From Ampullaceana balthica (Eukaryota > Mollusca > Gastropoda > Lymnaeidae), in the NCBI GenBank assembly GCA_944989445.1, contig CALYLW010000342.1, positions 372,001 through 436,000 of the forward strand: a stretch of 64,000 nt of DNA, in the 5' to 3' direction. Positions within the stretch are counted from its first letter, which is position 1, and each line of letters opens with the position of its first letter. The notes beneath the pieces are model-generated. The model ran no database searches and had not been told where the DNA came from. It saw only the letters and a program-made list of their open reading frames with translations. Position numbers and translations under genes: made by a program. Of this stretch, positions 21,840 through 33,751 are shown piece after piece.

Positions 21840-23395
21840 AGGAAGAATGCAAGTGAACGCCACCACCTCCGCTTGCCAACCATTAACTGATTGGTCGACC
21901 CCAGGAAGGGTCATTTGTTATGCTTATTTGCACATACTCACTCTTGCTTTGGTGAATTATATATATATATGTTATCATTGAACAAACATTTCTCTAACTG
22001 GTATTGTCAGTGTTCAATTTCAGTCCAATTTATAACATGGTCAGATGATACATCAAAGAGATGCATCCATAAATCTGACTTTTTAATTCTTTAGAAAGGA
22101 ACTGCATCACTTCCATGATGGTGAATGCTTTCAACAATGTTTTCCTCAAGATGATTTCAACAGCTGGATACAATTAAGTGTTATATCAGGAGGTCTGGGG
22201 TTCAGATTGAAACAATATTAATATCATATTGTGGAATATAAGTGGAAAGCAACAAGTCTGCTGATTTATTTCAACTTTTAAGAAAAATCTGTTTGATGAA
22301 TTCAGTGCTGTGAATGTTAAAAGATAATTTCATGTCACAGAAATTGTTTAGGTTCTTGTATATTAAATTAAACAATTCGGATAGCATTTAATCAGCTGAT
22401 GTTTTTTAAATTTTTGTTATCTTAAGCCATGCTTTTTGTTTTCCTTTACTGTACGATTGCAATAAAATTTAATAAGAATTTCACATTTTAAGAACTTTTT
22501 TAAAGAGTAAAAATAAAAACAAAATTAATATTTTTAATATTTTCAAATTTACATCTAATTAGCATAATTTTAATTTCCAAAACAAATACCTTCAAACAAT
22601 GCACTGAATTTTGTTATAATTTTAAAAACAATGATGATCATAAACTTTGAATATTAATATATTCAGCACATCCTAAGCTAGGCACCATCATGGTTAGTGA
22701 TGATTACACATTAAAATGAGACTAATATATATTACATGAAGTAAGAAAAAGCACACAAATTTAGAAATAAATAAGGCAAAAGTAAAAGGACATATGACTT
22801 GGATTTAACAAGTATTTTCAAGTCATAATTAAAGTCAAAACTTGGACAAGAGAAGGGAAAATTAGCAGCCGCAAGAAGAAAAAAAGATCATATTGTCATA
22901 TCCCCCTATTACCCTCCATCCTTCTCTCCCCCACCCCTGCCCATCTCCCTCTCTCACCTTCTCAATATCATACATCACTTTTATTTTGATTATTTTTTTT
23001 AAATGTGTTTTTAAGAGGTGTATGCATGTGAATAATTCTCATGACCCATAATTATATGCCCCGAGAAAGTCATTGCGCTCAAATCTTGTGATTTTGTCCA
23101 GCCTCAGAGTTTTTTGTTTTTTTTAAATACAATTATTGCGTAGTTTTAAAATTGATGTGCATACATATACTTTCAGTTGAGAACCTCCACCTTCCATAAT
23201 ATCTTTAATATAACCACACCCTCCCCTCACAGTGCGTACATAATTCATAGATAGCTCCTTTTATAATATACTGGTACTTATAATCCTGTAGATTTCATGA
23301 AGTAATTTAATAATTTAGCTCCTGTCTTGAAATCTTCACCATGTAATCAATGTATGAAATTCGCAAAAGAACTTTTCTCTGGTGCTTGTATACTT
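21840..23395. other. Intergenic DNA 3' of the actin gene
   Basis: Sequence is AT-rich with one short CT-rich tract at 22905-22970. Part of it should be the 3' UTR of the minus-strand actin gene. No coding motif was found. Confidence 0.5.
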
Positions 23396-26310
23396 CTAAG
23401 AACACTTGCGATGAACTACATTAGGACCACATTCATCGTACTCCTGTCTGGTGATCCACATCTGATGAAAAGTTGTCAAAGAGGCTTGAATAGAACCACC
23501 AATCCAAACATGATATTTTCTCTCTGGCATGGCCACTGTTCTTACTGACGTGAGAGCAGTCGGTGTCACAGCCTCTAACTCCTTTTGCAGCCTCTCTTGG
23601 AAGCCTTGGAAGAAGGTGGAGCCGCCAGAGAGGACAATATAGCTGAACAAATCCTTCCTGTTGTGGACATCGCAGCAGCTGATTGCATCAAAGACAGTCC
23701 TGGCGAGGCCATCACCAACATTATGGATGTTGTCAGGCTTGAAGAGTATCTCGGGGCACAGGAAGCGTTCTTCATTAAGTTTAATGCATGAACCGTCTGG
23801 CAGTTTGTATGTACCAGCTTCAGTGCACTCAGACAAAGTCCTTGACTTACTTTTATTGAAAACATAACATAACTGCTCTTTTATTTCACGCACAATTTCT
23901 AATTCTGAAGATGTGGTAAAACAATAACCTTTTTTGTAAAGCAGATGCTGGAGATATACTGTGAGGTCTCTGCCGGCAAAGTCAGATCGATGAATAGCCT
24001 GGCCGGGTGCATTGCCATCATAAATAGGGACTGCAAAAGTCACACCGTCCCCAACATTGACAATGGTACCAGTGACATGGCCCGCTGAGAACAGGCTTAG
24101 CAGAGCCTCAAATGCAATGTGGAATGCAGGTGTTCTGTAGGTCTCAAACATGACCTTTAGATAGGAAGGAGAAAATATTCAAAAAGTGATTTTTAAACAT
24201 AAAATGCATCATGACTGTTTTATTCTGTGAATTTGTTGACTGTTTACTATAACCCATGGCTTAAAAATAAATAAAAATTACGTTCTTTTAATAATTTTTT
24301 GTATTAGTGAGGAATATTTAAATCAGAGCAAAGGTTTATTTTTCTCATGGCTCCAGAGTTATATATTTATATCAAAGCCAAAACATGAAAAACAAAAATT
24401 TCAAAATGTATGAGTGAATAAAAATCCCCAATATGATGTGTCCTTTAATGACTAATGTTACAGTGTTATACCCAGCAATATTATGATACATGTACATGCA
24501 AATTTATAAGTGGTAGGTTTATAGGAAGTCACCAGTTCAGCAAATGCCCATAGCCCCTGCCTCTCTACTTAGTGCTGGCCCTACATTAAACAATCATAAT
24601 ATATTTCCAACCTGTGCCATTTTCTCCCTGTTTCCCTTTGGATTAAGAGGTGGCTCACTTATAAGAATTGGATGCTGTTCTGGTGAAACTTTGAGCTCTG
24701 TGAAAAAAGCATGGTTCCAAACTTTTTCCATGTCATCCCAGTTGACTATGATACCATGTTCCATGGGATACTTCAAATTCAGGAGTTCTCTTTTATCTTG
24801 GGCTTCATCTCCAATATAAGACTTCTCAATCCCTAACAGCGATGATAATATATTTTAGAGCTCAGAAAAACAAAGGTTAGCATTTAACACTCAATAACTC
24901 AATAACCCTAAGAATATTTAGACCTATCCCAATAAAACATTTCAGGATTTAAAAAAAGATCTGGAAATTTAAATAAAGAGAATTAGAATTTTATCTGGGT
25001 TTTATGAACCATATTTATTATAATATTAGTATTTAATAGTATAAACTTGGGATTACCTAAATAATTGATATACATGTAATTTAAGTATAAACTTAATCAT
25101 ATCAGTTGCCACTAAGCTCTTATATTGGAATGAATGACTTGTTTTCGTAAGCACCTGTTAATTGTAATCTGTGATGTTTTAATAAAACTACAACTAGAGA
25201 TTAAAAACTAGAAGATTTGGAGTTTGCGGATGACTTGGCCATTCTGTCCCACAGACTCCAAGACATGCAAGACAAAGTCACAGCCTTGAGCGAGACTGGG
25301 AAAAGAGTAGGACTCAAGATAAACATTCAAAAAACAAAATTTTTGAAAATAAACTTCCTACAAGATGGAGTCATCCAAGTAGAAAACCGCAACCTGGAGC
25401 AAGTTAACAACTTTGTATACCTTGGGAGTGTGGTCAGTGTAGCAGGGGGAACAGATGAGGACATCGAACGAAGAATAAATTTGGCTCGACAGGCTTTTGC
25501 CAATCTGAAACAGGTCTGGAGATCTACACACATCTCTGTCAAAACAAAAGTAAGGATCTTTAACACCAATGTTAAAACGGTCCTACTTTATGGATCCGAA
25601 ACATGGCGGACGACAGAGACAACAAAAAAATAGACTCCAGACCTTTGTTAACAGATGCCTCAGAAATATTCTGAAAATAAAATGGTTCGATAAGGTCGAA
25701 AACTCCAAGCTGTGGGAGAGGTGTGGACAAAGAACTGTAGAACAACAAATCATGGAAAGAAAGTGGAGATGGATTGGACACACCCTCAGGAAAGATAACA
25801 GCAGGGCTAGGCAGGCCTTAGATTGGAACCCCCAGGGCAAGTGACAACGAGGAAGACCCAAGCGTACATGGAGACGGAGCATGTTGGACGAGGCTGGAAG
25901 GACTGGGAAGAGCTGGGAAGAACTGAAGCGACTGGCAAGGGACCGTGTAGAGTGGCGAGCTTTGACAGAGGCCCTATGTTCCACAAGGAACTCAAAGGAC
26001 AAATGATGATGATGATGACAACTAGAGATTAAATGATGCTATCTTTGCAATCAAATCAATATGAATGTTAGATTTTCCATCACTAGTATAATTATTATTT
26101 ACCCTTCAAATCATTAATTTAAACATTTTGTAAGCTACAAGTCACACAAAAAAGTGAATCATTACCGGATAATTTGTTTCTTTGTCCCACAATACTTGGG
26201 AAAACTGATGAAGGAGCATCATTTCCTGCAAACCCTGCTCGACATGTACTTGAGCCATTGTCAATAACTATTGCAGGGAAATCATCATGTGGTTCATAAT
26301 GGTTGCTCAT
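23396..26310 (-). CDS. Divergent actin (374 aa, 3 exons)
   Basis: Exons (transcript order) are 26310-26166, 24832-24612 and 24154-23396. Phases join exactly and give 374 residues, essentially actin length (375). Actin signatures are [95 protein letters not shown] and the end HRKCS, so it is an actin rather than a distant Arp. His73 and Cys374 equivalents are kept. Gapless alignment of exon 3 with conventional actin shows Q137 to E, D154 to N, H161 to F, all at the site that positions the attacking water. The D-loop between FPSIVG and SYIGDEA is about four residues shorter. The start ATG at 26310 is chosen because the reading continues directly into [11 protein letters not shown]. Intron 1 carries an RTE insertion. 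It could be a testis- or tissue-restricted actin-like protein; no frame damage is visible. Confidence 0.92.
25206..26017 (+). mobile_element. RTE-like LINE, 5'-truncated, with 16-bp TSD
   Basis: The C-terminal reverse transcriptase reads [16 protein letters not shown] (active-site FADD), then [19 protein letters not shown] and [12 protein letters not shown]. After a frame break it continues RWIGHTLRK and [12 protein letters not shown]. The element ends in (ATG)n-type repeat GATGATGATGATGA. The duplication ACAACTAGAGATTAAA flanks it at 25190-25205 and 26018-26033. It sits in intron 1 of the actin gene, antisense to it. The RTE assignment rests on the short trinucleotide tail and RT C-terminus. 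Confidence 0.9.
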
Positions 26311-26900
26311 GTCATGACTTAAAAATATTTTAAAGTTTAAAGCATAAGTTAATGATATATAATATGGATGTTGCTTGTGTTACGACTAGTCGTAACATTA
26401 GCCAGTAAACTACTGCTACTACGACTAGTCGTAGCAATAAAATTATTTCGTATTGTTACGACTAGTCGTAGCAGCAGACACTTCAAAAAAACTAAGTCGC
26501 TATAATATCTTAACAAACTCTTCATAATGTTTTATACTCATATATAAAAGTATATTAATAGATCTGGGCTTATGTATGTGTGTATTAATGCTAAAATCTC
26601 AATTTATTTTAATATATTTAATCAACGCCTCCGCTTCACAGAATAAGCAGTACAAAAATTACAATTACCAGGTTTACCAACACCCTAATTTAAAAAAAAA
26701 GAAGAAAAATAGACAACCTTATTGGGATTTTAAAAAATTATAACTATTTATTTACTTTGGATGGCACTAGTACTACCTTAAAAATTCAGTTTTTAAATTA
26801 AAATTGATTATCTCAGTATATCAGAACTAATGTTTAGTATTAGCATAGGAATTCCATATTTTAGCCTAAATATAGTGATATCGGCTTATTATTTTACCTA

Positions 26901-27075
26901 GGGGCCTGCGATAAAGTATGTCACACCATTTTTACCCCCCCCCTCCTCCCCCTGTCACAAACTGTCAAAATCTAGCCCCTCCCCCCTCCCCAAAGTATGT
27001 CACACTTACGAATAAAATTTTTTTATTAACGCCATTTTTTTAATAACATGCGTGGAAAATCCAAAACTGTGAATA
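26901..27075. mobile_element. MITE fragment, GGGGCCGTCC family
   Basis: It begins GGGGCCTGCGATAAAGTATG and continues with CCCCCTCC tracts, CACAAACTGTCA and TATGTCACACTTACG like copies 1 and 2. The right end is missing where the next element begins. Confidence 0.7.
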
Positions 27076-27492
27076 CCGTATTTTCACGCATATTCCCCGC
27101 CCACGCATACATATACCCCACAGAATTTTTAGATCCTGTAATAATATTGTAGTATAACCTGCCAATGCTTATACCTCGCACTATCCCACCACATTTGAGA
27201 AGTCATATCACGCTGAACCACTCTAGTTGAATGAACTGTATATATATATTATCGCTCACCACGTTATAAAATCAGATACGTAATATCAAACGATTAAAGG
27301 TAGATTGTGAACAAACTTGCCAGAAGTTATACAGAATCTAATTTTATATTCGTGTTTTGCAAGTAATAGTGCCATTGATGCATTATTCAGTAAAAAAAAA
27401 TTCAGATACCCCGCCCACGGAGATACCCCGCAGGGGGGCTGCGAGTTTGTAAAATCTGGTATAACCCACGGGGAATATGCATGAAAATACGG
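27076..27492. mobile_element. Non-autonomous DNA element, CCGTATTTTCAC ends
   Basis: Its ends are CCGTATTTTCACGCATATTC and GAATATGCATGAAAATACGG, 24-bp inverted repeats with one mismatch, with TA on each side. The interior has repeats of ATACCCCGC-type sequence. No coding region. The outer element at 19897-20453 has a loosely similar end. Confidence 0.85.
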
Positions 27493-28200
27493 TAAATTAT
27501 TAGATACAACTTTAGTCCTAACAGTAAGCACATTGCCTGTTACTATTGACTATCGTAATTGTTACGACTAGTGAATAGTCATAACAATAAAATTATTTTG
27601 TGTTGTTACGACTATACAAAAAAACAACAACATATTTACAGGCATGAGAGTGTATTAATTCTAAAATCTAAATTTATTTAAATATATTTAATCAACCCAT
27701 CCGCTTTTCAGAATAAGCAGATTTGGCTACTCACTGAGGCTACTGATCTACTGCTATGACTATGACTAGCAATAAAATTATTTCGCATTGCTAAGACTAC
27801 GACTAGTCGTAACACAAGATAGGAATACTAGTGTTACGACTACTTCGTCTTCACTTATTTATTAAAATTGAAATCGGTAACCAGACAAAATGACAAGTAA
27901 CAAAACGACAAGTGACAAAAATAGTTCAAAATGGGCAAAAATGGGACAAGGAAAACAAAAGTTTAAAAAGGCAATGACTTACCACTTAAAATTTCCCACA
28001 GACATTAAGAAAGGAATTATATCATTAAGTCATTATCTATGAATCGTATGAAGGAACAAGTAAATGTTCCCTTTACACCTTGATTTGACGAACAGTAACT
28101 GTAACAGTTTAGTTTATAGTTGTTTCACTCAGCCTCTTCACTCTTCTTTCACTTTCGTTATCGTTTCCGGATGTAAATACAATATACAGACATCCACAAG

Positions 28201-29103
28201 CAGGGTTGCCAGATAGTAATTTGGGTAAAAGGCCAAAGTGACTGCCAAAAAAGGCAAAAAAAAGGCCAAACTTATGTTATATGAAAAATGTCAACAAAAA
28301 TGACGTCATGCACCTAGGGGGCGGGAGGGGGTCACAGATTTATAGCGAGGGGGGTGCTTTTAAGAACTGTGACGTTATATTGGAAAGGGTCTAGCTCTTG
28401 ATTACATGTGACAAGTGGAGGGGGGGGGTGAAAATACATTGAAGATCTGCCAAAATCGCGTGACGTCATATATGGACGGCATGGACGGCTCATAACGGCT
28501 GAAAATTATTTAACTATTTAAAATGAAGGTAGAACCAGGAGAAAATGGATAATAATTGTGTAAATGCCAATTTTCTTATGTATGGTTGTACTCACAAAAT
28601 AAATAGACTATGATACTAACATAAAAATTTGAAAGAAAAGCTTCAGGTCATCCTTTTCCTCTAGACTGCTATTTGCAGTATTATTATAAACTTTATCCGA
28701 TGTCAAGTCATCAAGCATTCTTGGTGAAATGAGAAAGTCCTTACTGCATTTATTTGTAAACAAAAGCTCAGCCTTGACTCTAACAATAGCGTCTAAAAGT
28801 GTGAGCTGCATTCTATATCTGGCTTTTTCTTAATAGCCTCTTCGTTAAAATTTTTAATGTCTAAAATACACGTAAGCTATTCAAAAATAGAAAATAATTA
28901 ATAAGGTTATTGACTTATTGGCAAATTTTTATTATTTTGTTGTTGTTGTTGTGATAAACATTATTTTTATATGTATTATATATATTTATTTTTTTTAAAG
29001 AAAAAAGTCAAAAAAGGCCCAAAAATTTTTTTGAGGCCAAACCCTCTTAAAAAATGCCAAATTTTGAGAATTTGGCCTTAAAAAGGCCAATATGGCAACC
29101 CTG
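28201..29103 (-). mobile_element. Short hAT element, CAGGGTTGCCA ends, 8-bp TSD
   Basis: The left end CAGGGTTGCCAGATAG and right end ATATGGCAACCCTG are inverted. The 8-bp duplication TCCACAAG occurs at 28193-28200 and 29104-29111. Both subterminal regions are built of AAAGGCCAAA-type repeats. The frame 28811-28608 on the minus strand (LTLLDAIVRVKAELLFTNKC) looks like a residue of a KIAA1586-like hAT transposase. A MITE-like sequence with TGACGTCA lies at about 28297-28495. Confidence 0.88.
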
Positions 29104-29309
29104 TCCACAAGTCAACAAGGCCACTCTCCCAAAGGCGGCGAAGGAGTGACATCCACCCCAACCCCATTTTTTCCCCGGGCGCTCGTTTGTACGTGTATGA
29201 GTATGGGCATTTTTAAAATTCGGGAGTTTAATGTGAATTTTAATTATATAAAAATCGTTAGAACTAACTTACACAATTATTAAAACTGCATGGGAGCATG
29301 GTCACTGTG

Positions 29310-30480
29310 AAGACAGGGATAAATCATCGATTCGTTCTCCTGGCGTAGGCCAAAACTCAACCAGATCCGAATGACCAATGGGTTCCTGACATAAATTATG
29401 ACCCTTTATATAAAGGTGGGGGAGAAGGGTGTCATGTATTAGTTGGGGTCGTCCATAAATGACGTCACGTGCCTAGGGGGAGGGGGTCACGCATTTGTGA
29501 CGAGGGGGTGTTTAAGAAATGTGACGTCACATAAAAAACGCAACTTTAAATAAAAGCTATACTTAAATATTTGATGGCTTGCAATTTAATTTAATGACGT
29601 TTTCAATGGCTTCACAAATGTTACGATATTAGGGGCCGTCCATAAATGACGTCACGCAATTTTGGCCAATTTTTATCCCCCTCCTCGTCACACTTCGTCA
29701 CAAAAACTTAGACCCCCTCCATTTTGACGTCACAAAGCTTTGAAACCCCCTGCCCCCTTAAAAGCCATCTGCTACCTCACTTTGGTGAGACCTGTACTAG
29801 AATATGCATCTTCTGTATGGGACCCATCCACCAAAGAAAACATTGATAAACTAGAACAAATTCAAAAAAGAGCTGCCAGATTCATTACTGGAGAATATTC
29901 GAAACTGACAAGAATAACACCATTAGTTAAATCATTAAACCTTGAAACACTAGAGGATAGAAGAACCAAGAGCAAAGTAGTAATCATACATAAAGCAATT
30001 AATTCTAATTTAGAAATACAACACAAAGATAACTTAATACAACCCTCAGATAGACATAAGGATAAAAACACCTTTCTTATTCCGTATGCAAGAACAAACA
30101 CATACAAGTTTTCCTTCTTCCCGTCCGGAATTCGGGCGTGGAATGGGTTGCCTGAAGAATCCAGGAAAACCAACACTTTATCAACATTTAAATCTCTAAT
30201 AAAAATGCAGGACTAAACACAAACCATAGATAAGCGTAGGACGCAATAATCTTCTGTATAGAAGGAGCGTCTGTAAACAGATAAGATCTGCTAATTGAAA
30301 ATTAGCATGTTGCAAATTACTTTTTTGTCATTTATATATGTATTTAGTGTAAGTCTAAAAATCGACTAAAATCGTGTGACGTCATTTATGGACGGCCCCT
30401 TGGGTAAAATAGGCGGCTGGGTATTGTAACACAATCCCCTCGTATGCTGTGGCCTGTGAACGTTGCTTCCCTAGCCATAC
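29310..30480 (+). mobile_element. SINE split by a MITE that is itself split by a CR1-like LINE
   Basis: SINE part 1 (about 29349-29395, GAATGACCAATGGGTTCCTGAC) and part 2 (about 30402-30478, AGGCGGCTGGGTATTG, then CCTGTGAACG) match consecutive parts of the intact SINE at 35116-35385. Between them lie two GGGGCCGTCC MITE segments (29455-29631, and an inverted one from 29632 whose other end is at 30401). The LINE fragment 29756-30295 sits inside the second. The order of insertion is therefore SINE, MITE, LINE. Confidence 0.82.
29740..30216 (+). pseudogene. CR1-like LINE ORF2 C-terminal fragment
   Basis: The open frame is 158 codons and ends in TAA-type stop. It reads [36 protein letters not shown] and [15 protein letters not shown], the conserved C-terminal end of CR1/Jockey-type reverse transcriptases (W-N-x-L-P). 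The frame is uninterrupted, so this copy is younger than those at 9440-9900 and 40640-41480. The first codons derive from the surrounding MITE. The tail ends ACAGATAAGATC at about 30295. Confidence 0.88.
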
Positions 30481-30828
30481 AGTCAGTGCACATGTCTGAA
30501 ACGCGACCAAAAGTTCTACTTACAACATATGTAATAATGAGAACGTAGGACGCGATAATCTTCTGGATAGATTATATAAGGAGCGTCTGTAATGTTGTTT
30601 TTTAAAAAAAAATATTTTTTTTAAAACCTACTTTAACTATACGCCAAACCATTGTCCCTCACTGGTAAGTAGTAGATAGAGTGTTTGTAAATGATTTTTT
30701 ATCTAATACACATTTATCTTGGTACTGGCGCCGTCATATAGCGTCCCTCGCCAATTGAGGTTATAAACAGCATTGTGAATTTCCGTGGTATCATTAAACA
30801 AATGATTTTTTAAAAAAAATATTTTTTT

Positions 30829-30880
30829 GTCCATAGGTGAAAATTATTCTCTTGTCCATAGGTGAAAATTATTCTGTTGT
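30829..30880. repeat. 23-bp tandem duplication
   Basis: TTGTCCATAGGTGAAAATTA is repeated twice, next to 20-bp duplications of AAGGTTAAAGGTTGAAA at about 31289-31325. Confidence 0.8.
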
Positions 30881-32333
30881 GTAAGAATATTGATTGAAAA
30901 ATAAATGATGGTTTTTAAGAAAGCTTGATTGCTACTAGTTAGGTGCAAATAAATAGATTAAATTAAAGTGTGTGTGTGTGCGCCCCCCCCCCGGGTGACG
31001 TTAGTTGATCGTGTGATATGGCGGAAGGGAGTGGAGTGGAATTATATCATCTAGACTTCAGTGAATGACAAGGCATCACATAAATTGTAATTCTTTACAA
31101 ACATGGTGGTCACGCTGTGTTCCTATCAACAGATTTCCAAGAAGTTAGAATCCATTTAGACTCTTTACAAAATGCGTTGTTTGGAAGAAAAAATATGTCC
31201 AAGTAAATTTATTGAAAGGGAAATTCAAGCCTTTCCACCACCAATGTTTGGCAGCTTGAGTCCAGTATAATGTATGTAATTACATGCAAGGTTAAAGGTT
31301 GAAACTGCAAGGTTAAAGGTTGAAAATGAAGAGCTTTCATAGTTTTCTATAGAGATAGAAATTAAATTGCATCTGCAAACTCACCACATGACACAATTTG
31401 AAACTGTTTATACAAAATATACAATTAAAATAGTGAAATTTTGTGTCCATCATTTTTATTGAACATAAATTATTGTGAGGCAGTGATTACATACTTCAAC
31501 TTCAACAGATCAAAGTATAAATCAATAAACATAAAATCTAACTAACGAGAATGATAATATAGAAGCGATTACTAATTACTATTTCATTACTTTAGACCTA
31601 GGGATCAGAACTACTAACGACAGTAATAACGTGATGATTAATTCGTTACTTTAAACCAACCCGTACAATTTATAAAAATATGTTATAAGGATTACTGGGA
31701 GACTTCCTAAGCCAGGTTTAATGACCCATAGGTAATCTTAAAAGGGGAGGTAAAAATGGAAATAATATTTAATAATTTGTTTCTTGTAACACTTTATCTG
31801 ACCATAAATTTAAAATGCACCCAACGTGTTACAAGTGGCTTAGTTTAAGATCAGGTCAGGTGTTGTATACATCATTTTGGCCTAGTTCTCTATTTGATCT
31901 CAATGGCATCACTTGATTTGGTGTCACCCAGTGATCGTAAGGTACTGGTGTACACCCCCATTAATTAAGATTTCTCCATGGACCACCTCTGAGCCAGTCT
32001 GCCCTTGGGTCAGCGTAAATTACCTATAAGCTCTTGTCATGGTGACCTGCTCCAGTGGTATCCTTCGGGGAACCCTTGCCTTTTATTTTAGATATGTTTG
32101 AAATGAACCTATGTCAAATTTACAATCTTTAAATCTCTGTCAACAAACTCGTGTGCAAAGATGCACATCATCCATTTTCGTCCAAAAAATTACACCCAAC
32201 AAACACAGATATTATAATGTCCTTACAAAAATTTGCTGCGCAGTCATTCTTAACTGCTGCGCGGCATCAGTCAGATATCTGCATGGCTGCACAGCTTAAA
32301 AGGGAACTTTGGTAAGGATGTCATTTACCCCTG

Positions 32334-32403
32334 ACAGTTACAGGGATTCTAGAGTTACAGAGATTCTAGAGTTACAGGGATTCTAGAGTTACAGGGATTC
32401 TAG
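32334..32403. repeat. 17-bp tandem repeat, 4 copies
   Basis: The unit AGTTACAGGGATTCTAG is repeated four times with one substitution. Confidence 0.92.
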
Positions 32404-32432
32404 TTGCTCATTTAAAAAAAAATTTTTGTGTC

Positions 32433-32645
32433 CCATAATCTCGTGGTCGTAGGGGGTTCTAATGTTTCCATTAGAACTTTATCGGGGCTTAGTAGACCTT
32501 GGCAGCGCCCATATTCTCTCCAGGTCAGCGGAGGACTTTTTAGCAATAGTCATTCATCAACATTTTTATAGTGGCTTTAACGTGGGCTAGATCCCACGCC
32601 CATCAGCTTGTGAGGCGAGCGCACTATTGACTTCGCTATCCAGCC
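32433..32645 (-). mobile_element. tRNA-derived SINE (copy B)
   Basis: It is the second copy of the 5887-6112 family: the minus strand begins CGGCTGGATAGCGAAGTC and carries GGGATCTAGCCCACG, then AAAGCCACTATAAAAATG. Its presence twice in 64 kb suggests a high-copy family. Confidence 0.75.
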
Positions 32646-33751
32646 GCTCATTTTTATCCCAAGCAATAGCAACCCCCACCCATGCTCAAAACACAAGGGA
32701 TGTCCAGCTTTTCAAAATGAAAACATCAAGAAATGGGTAGATGGATGACATGCAAGAAATGGAAAGGTTTTAAATATGACTCACAGCGAAGCAGTCACAT
32801 AGATGCTGTGTCATGCAACAACTTCCCTCACATGTTAAGAATTTTTTCATTTAACAAACATGGATACAAAAAAGCTAAAGTTAATAATTTAATCCAAAAA
32901 AGAACGTAATTTTTGTCTACTTTTTCTGTTCACCAATCCGTATTTTGCATCCAAAGGTTTTTTGATGTCACTGTATCAAAATGAATTATAGTTGCAACAA
33001 AATTTAAAATGAAAACTTTCTCAAACAAATCTTTATATTCCATAAAAGGATAAAAAATATACTTTGCATTTTTATATTTATAATTTTAGTTTCAACATAA
33101 ATAGATTCAATAAATCATCTTGAATTTTAAAGTATGTTCCTTAAAAATCAGGAGTAGGTTTGCTGACCTTGAACTTCAGCCGTTCCTAATCTCAGTAGAT
33201 TATGAATACATATAAAAGCTGCACACCAACCTGTAGCCTACAGTAAAAGTTTTCAACAAAAAGTTGTGCAGTAAATAATAATAATCACCTCATTACAATG
33301 TCAACTAAATGAACGTATTTCAAGCTATGAATAAAATTGTGCAGTTTCTAAAAGTAACCACCAAATATATAGGATTTCATACTTGAATGGTTAAGACAAA
33401 TTTTTAAAAGTCTTAATAAAATGTACAATTAAATGAGAATAGCTCTTTTAAAAGGCATCTCCCACTGGTCAAAATCAATATGGCATTTATATTTCTTATA
33501 ATTTCATAATTCACTAAATTAATTTAAACCTAACCTCCTTTAGCTAATTATATTATAAGACTTTTCTGCAAACAAGACATCTCAGGTATCAAATGTTCAG
33601 CCTAACGACTCATCTTCCCTTATATTCTGCCTGTCACTAAAATATCAAATAAAATCATATTTCCCCAATCAGTATTGCAAATTTGAATTTTTAAAAAATC
33701 ATACATTTTAAAAATAAATTATATTTTTTTAATATTATCCTAAAATGAAAA

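Larger units (their letters stand above)
26377..27850. repeat. Paired direct repeats with TTACGACTAGTCGTAA palindromes
   Basis: Palindrome copies lie near 26379, 26418 and 26455 (GTTACGACTAGTCGTA), with degenerate ones near 27559, 27605, 27797 and 27834. Both blocks also share AATAAAATTATTTCG and the segment AATATATTTAATCAAC followed by CAGAATAAGCAG (about 26610-26650 and 27680-27720). So a block of about 280 bp is duplicated in direct orientation about 1.1 kb apart, with MITEs between. The first block lies 70-160 bp upstream of the actin start codon. Confidence 0.8.
30881..33751. other. Intergenic region with TGTTCCC repeat and SINE relics
   Basis: It has a GT run followed by a C-tract at about 30970-30992, an unidentified moderately GC-rich stretch at 31850-32095, a TGTTCCC-family repeat (32136-32315), a 17-bp tandem repeat (32334-32403) and SINE copy B (32433-32645). 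I see no protein gene. Confidence 0.6.

Noticed and set aside
25583..26002. 139-codon minus frame
   Set aside because: Antisense shadow of the RTE reverse-transcriptase fragment.
26119..26165. Extension of actin exon 1 beyond the donor
   Set aside because: Reading on gives [14 protein letters not shown] with no actin similarity, while splicing at 26165 joins in phase to KSYIGDEA.
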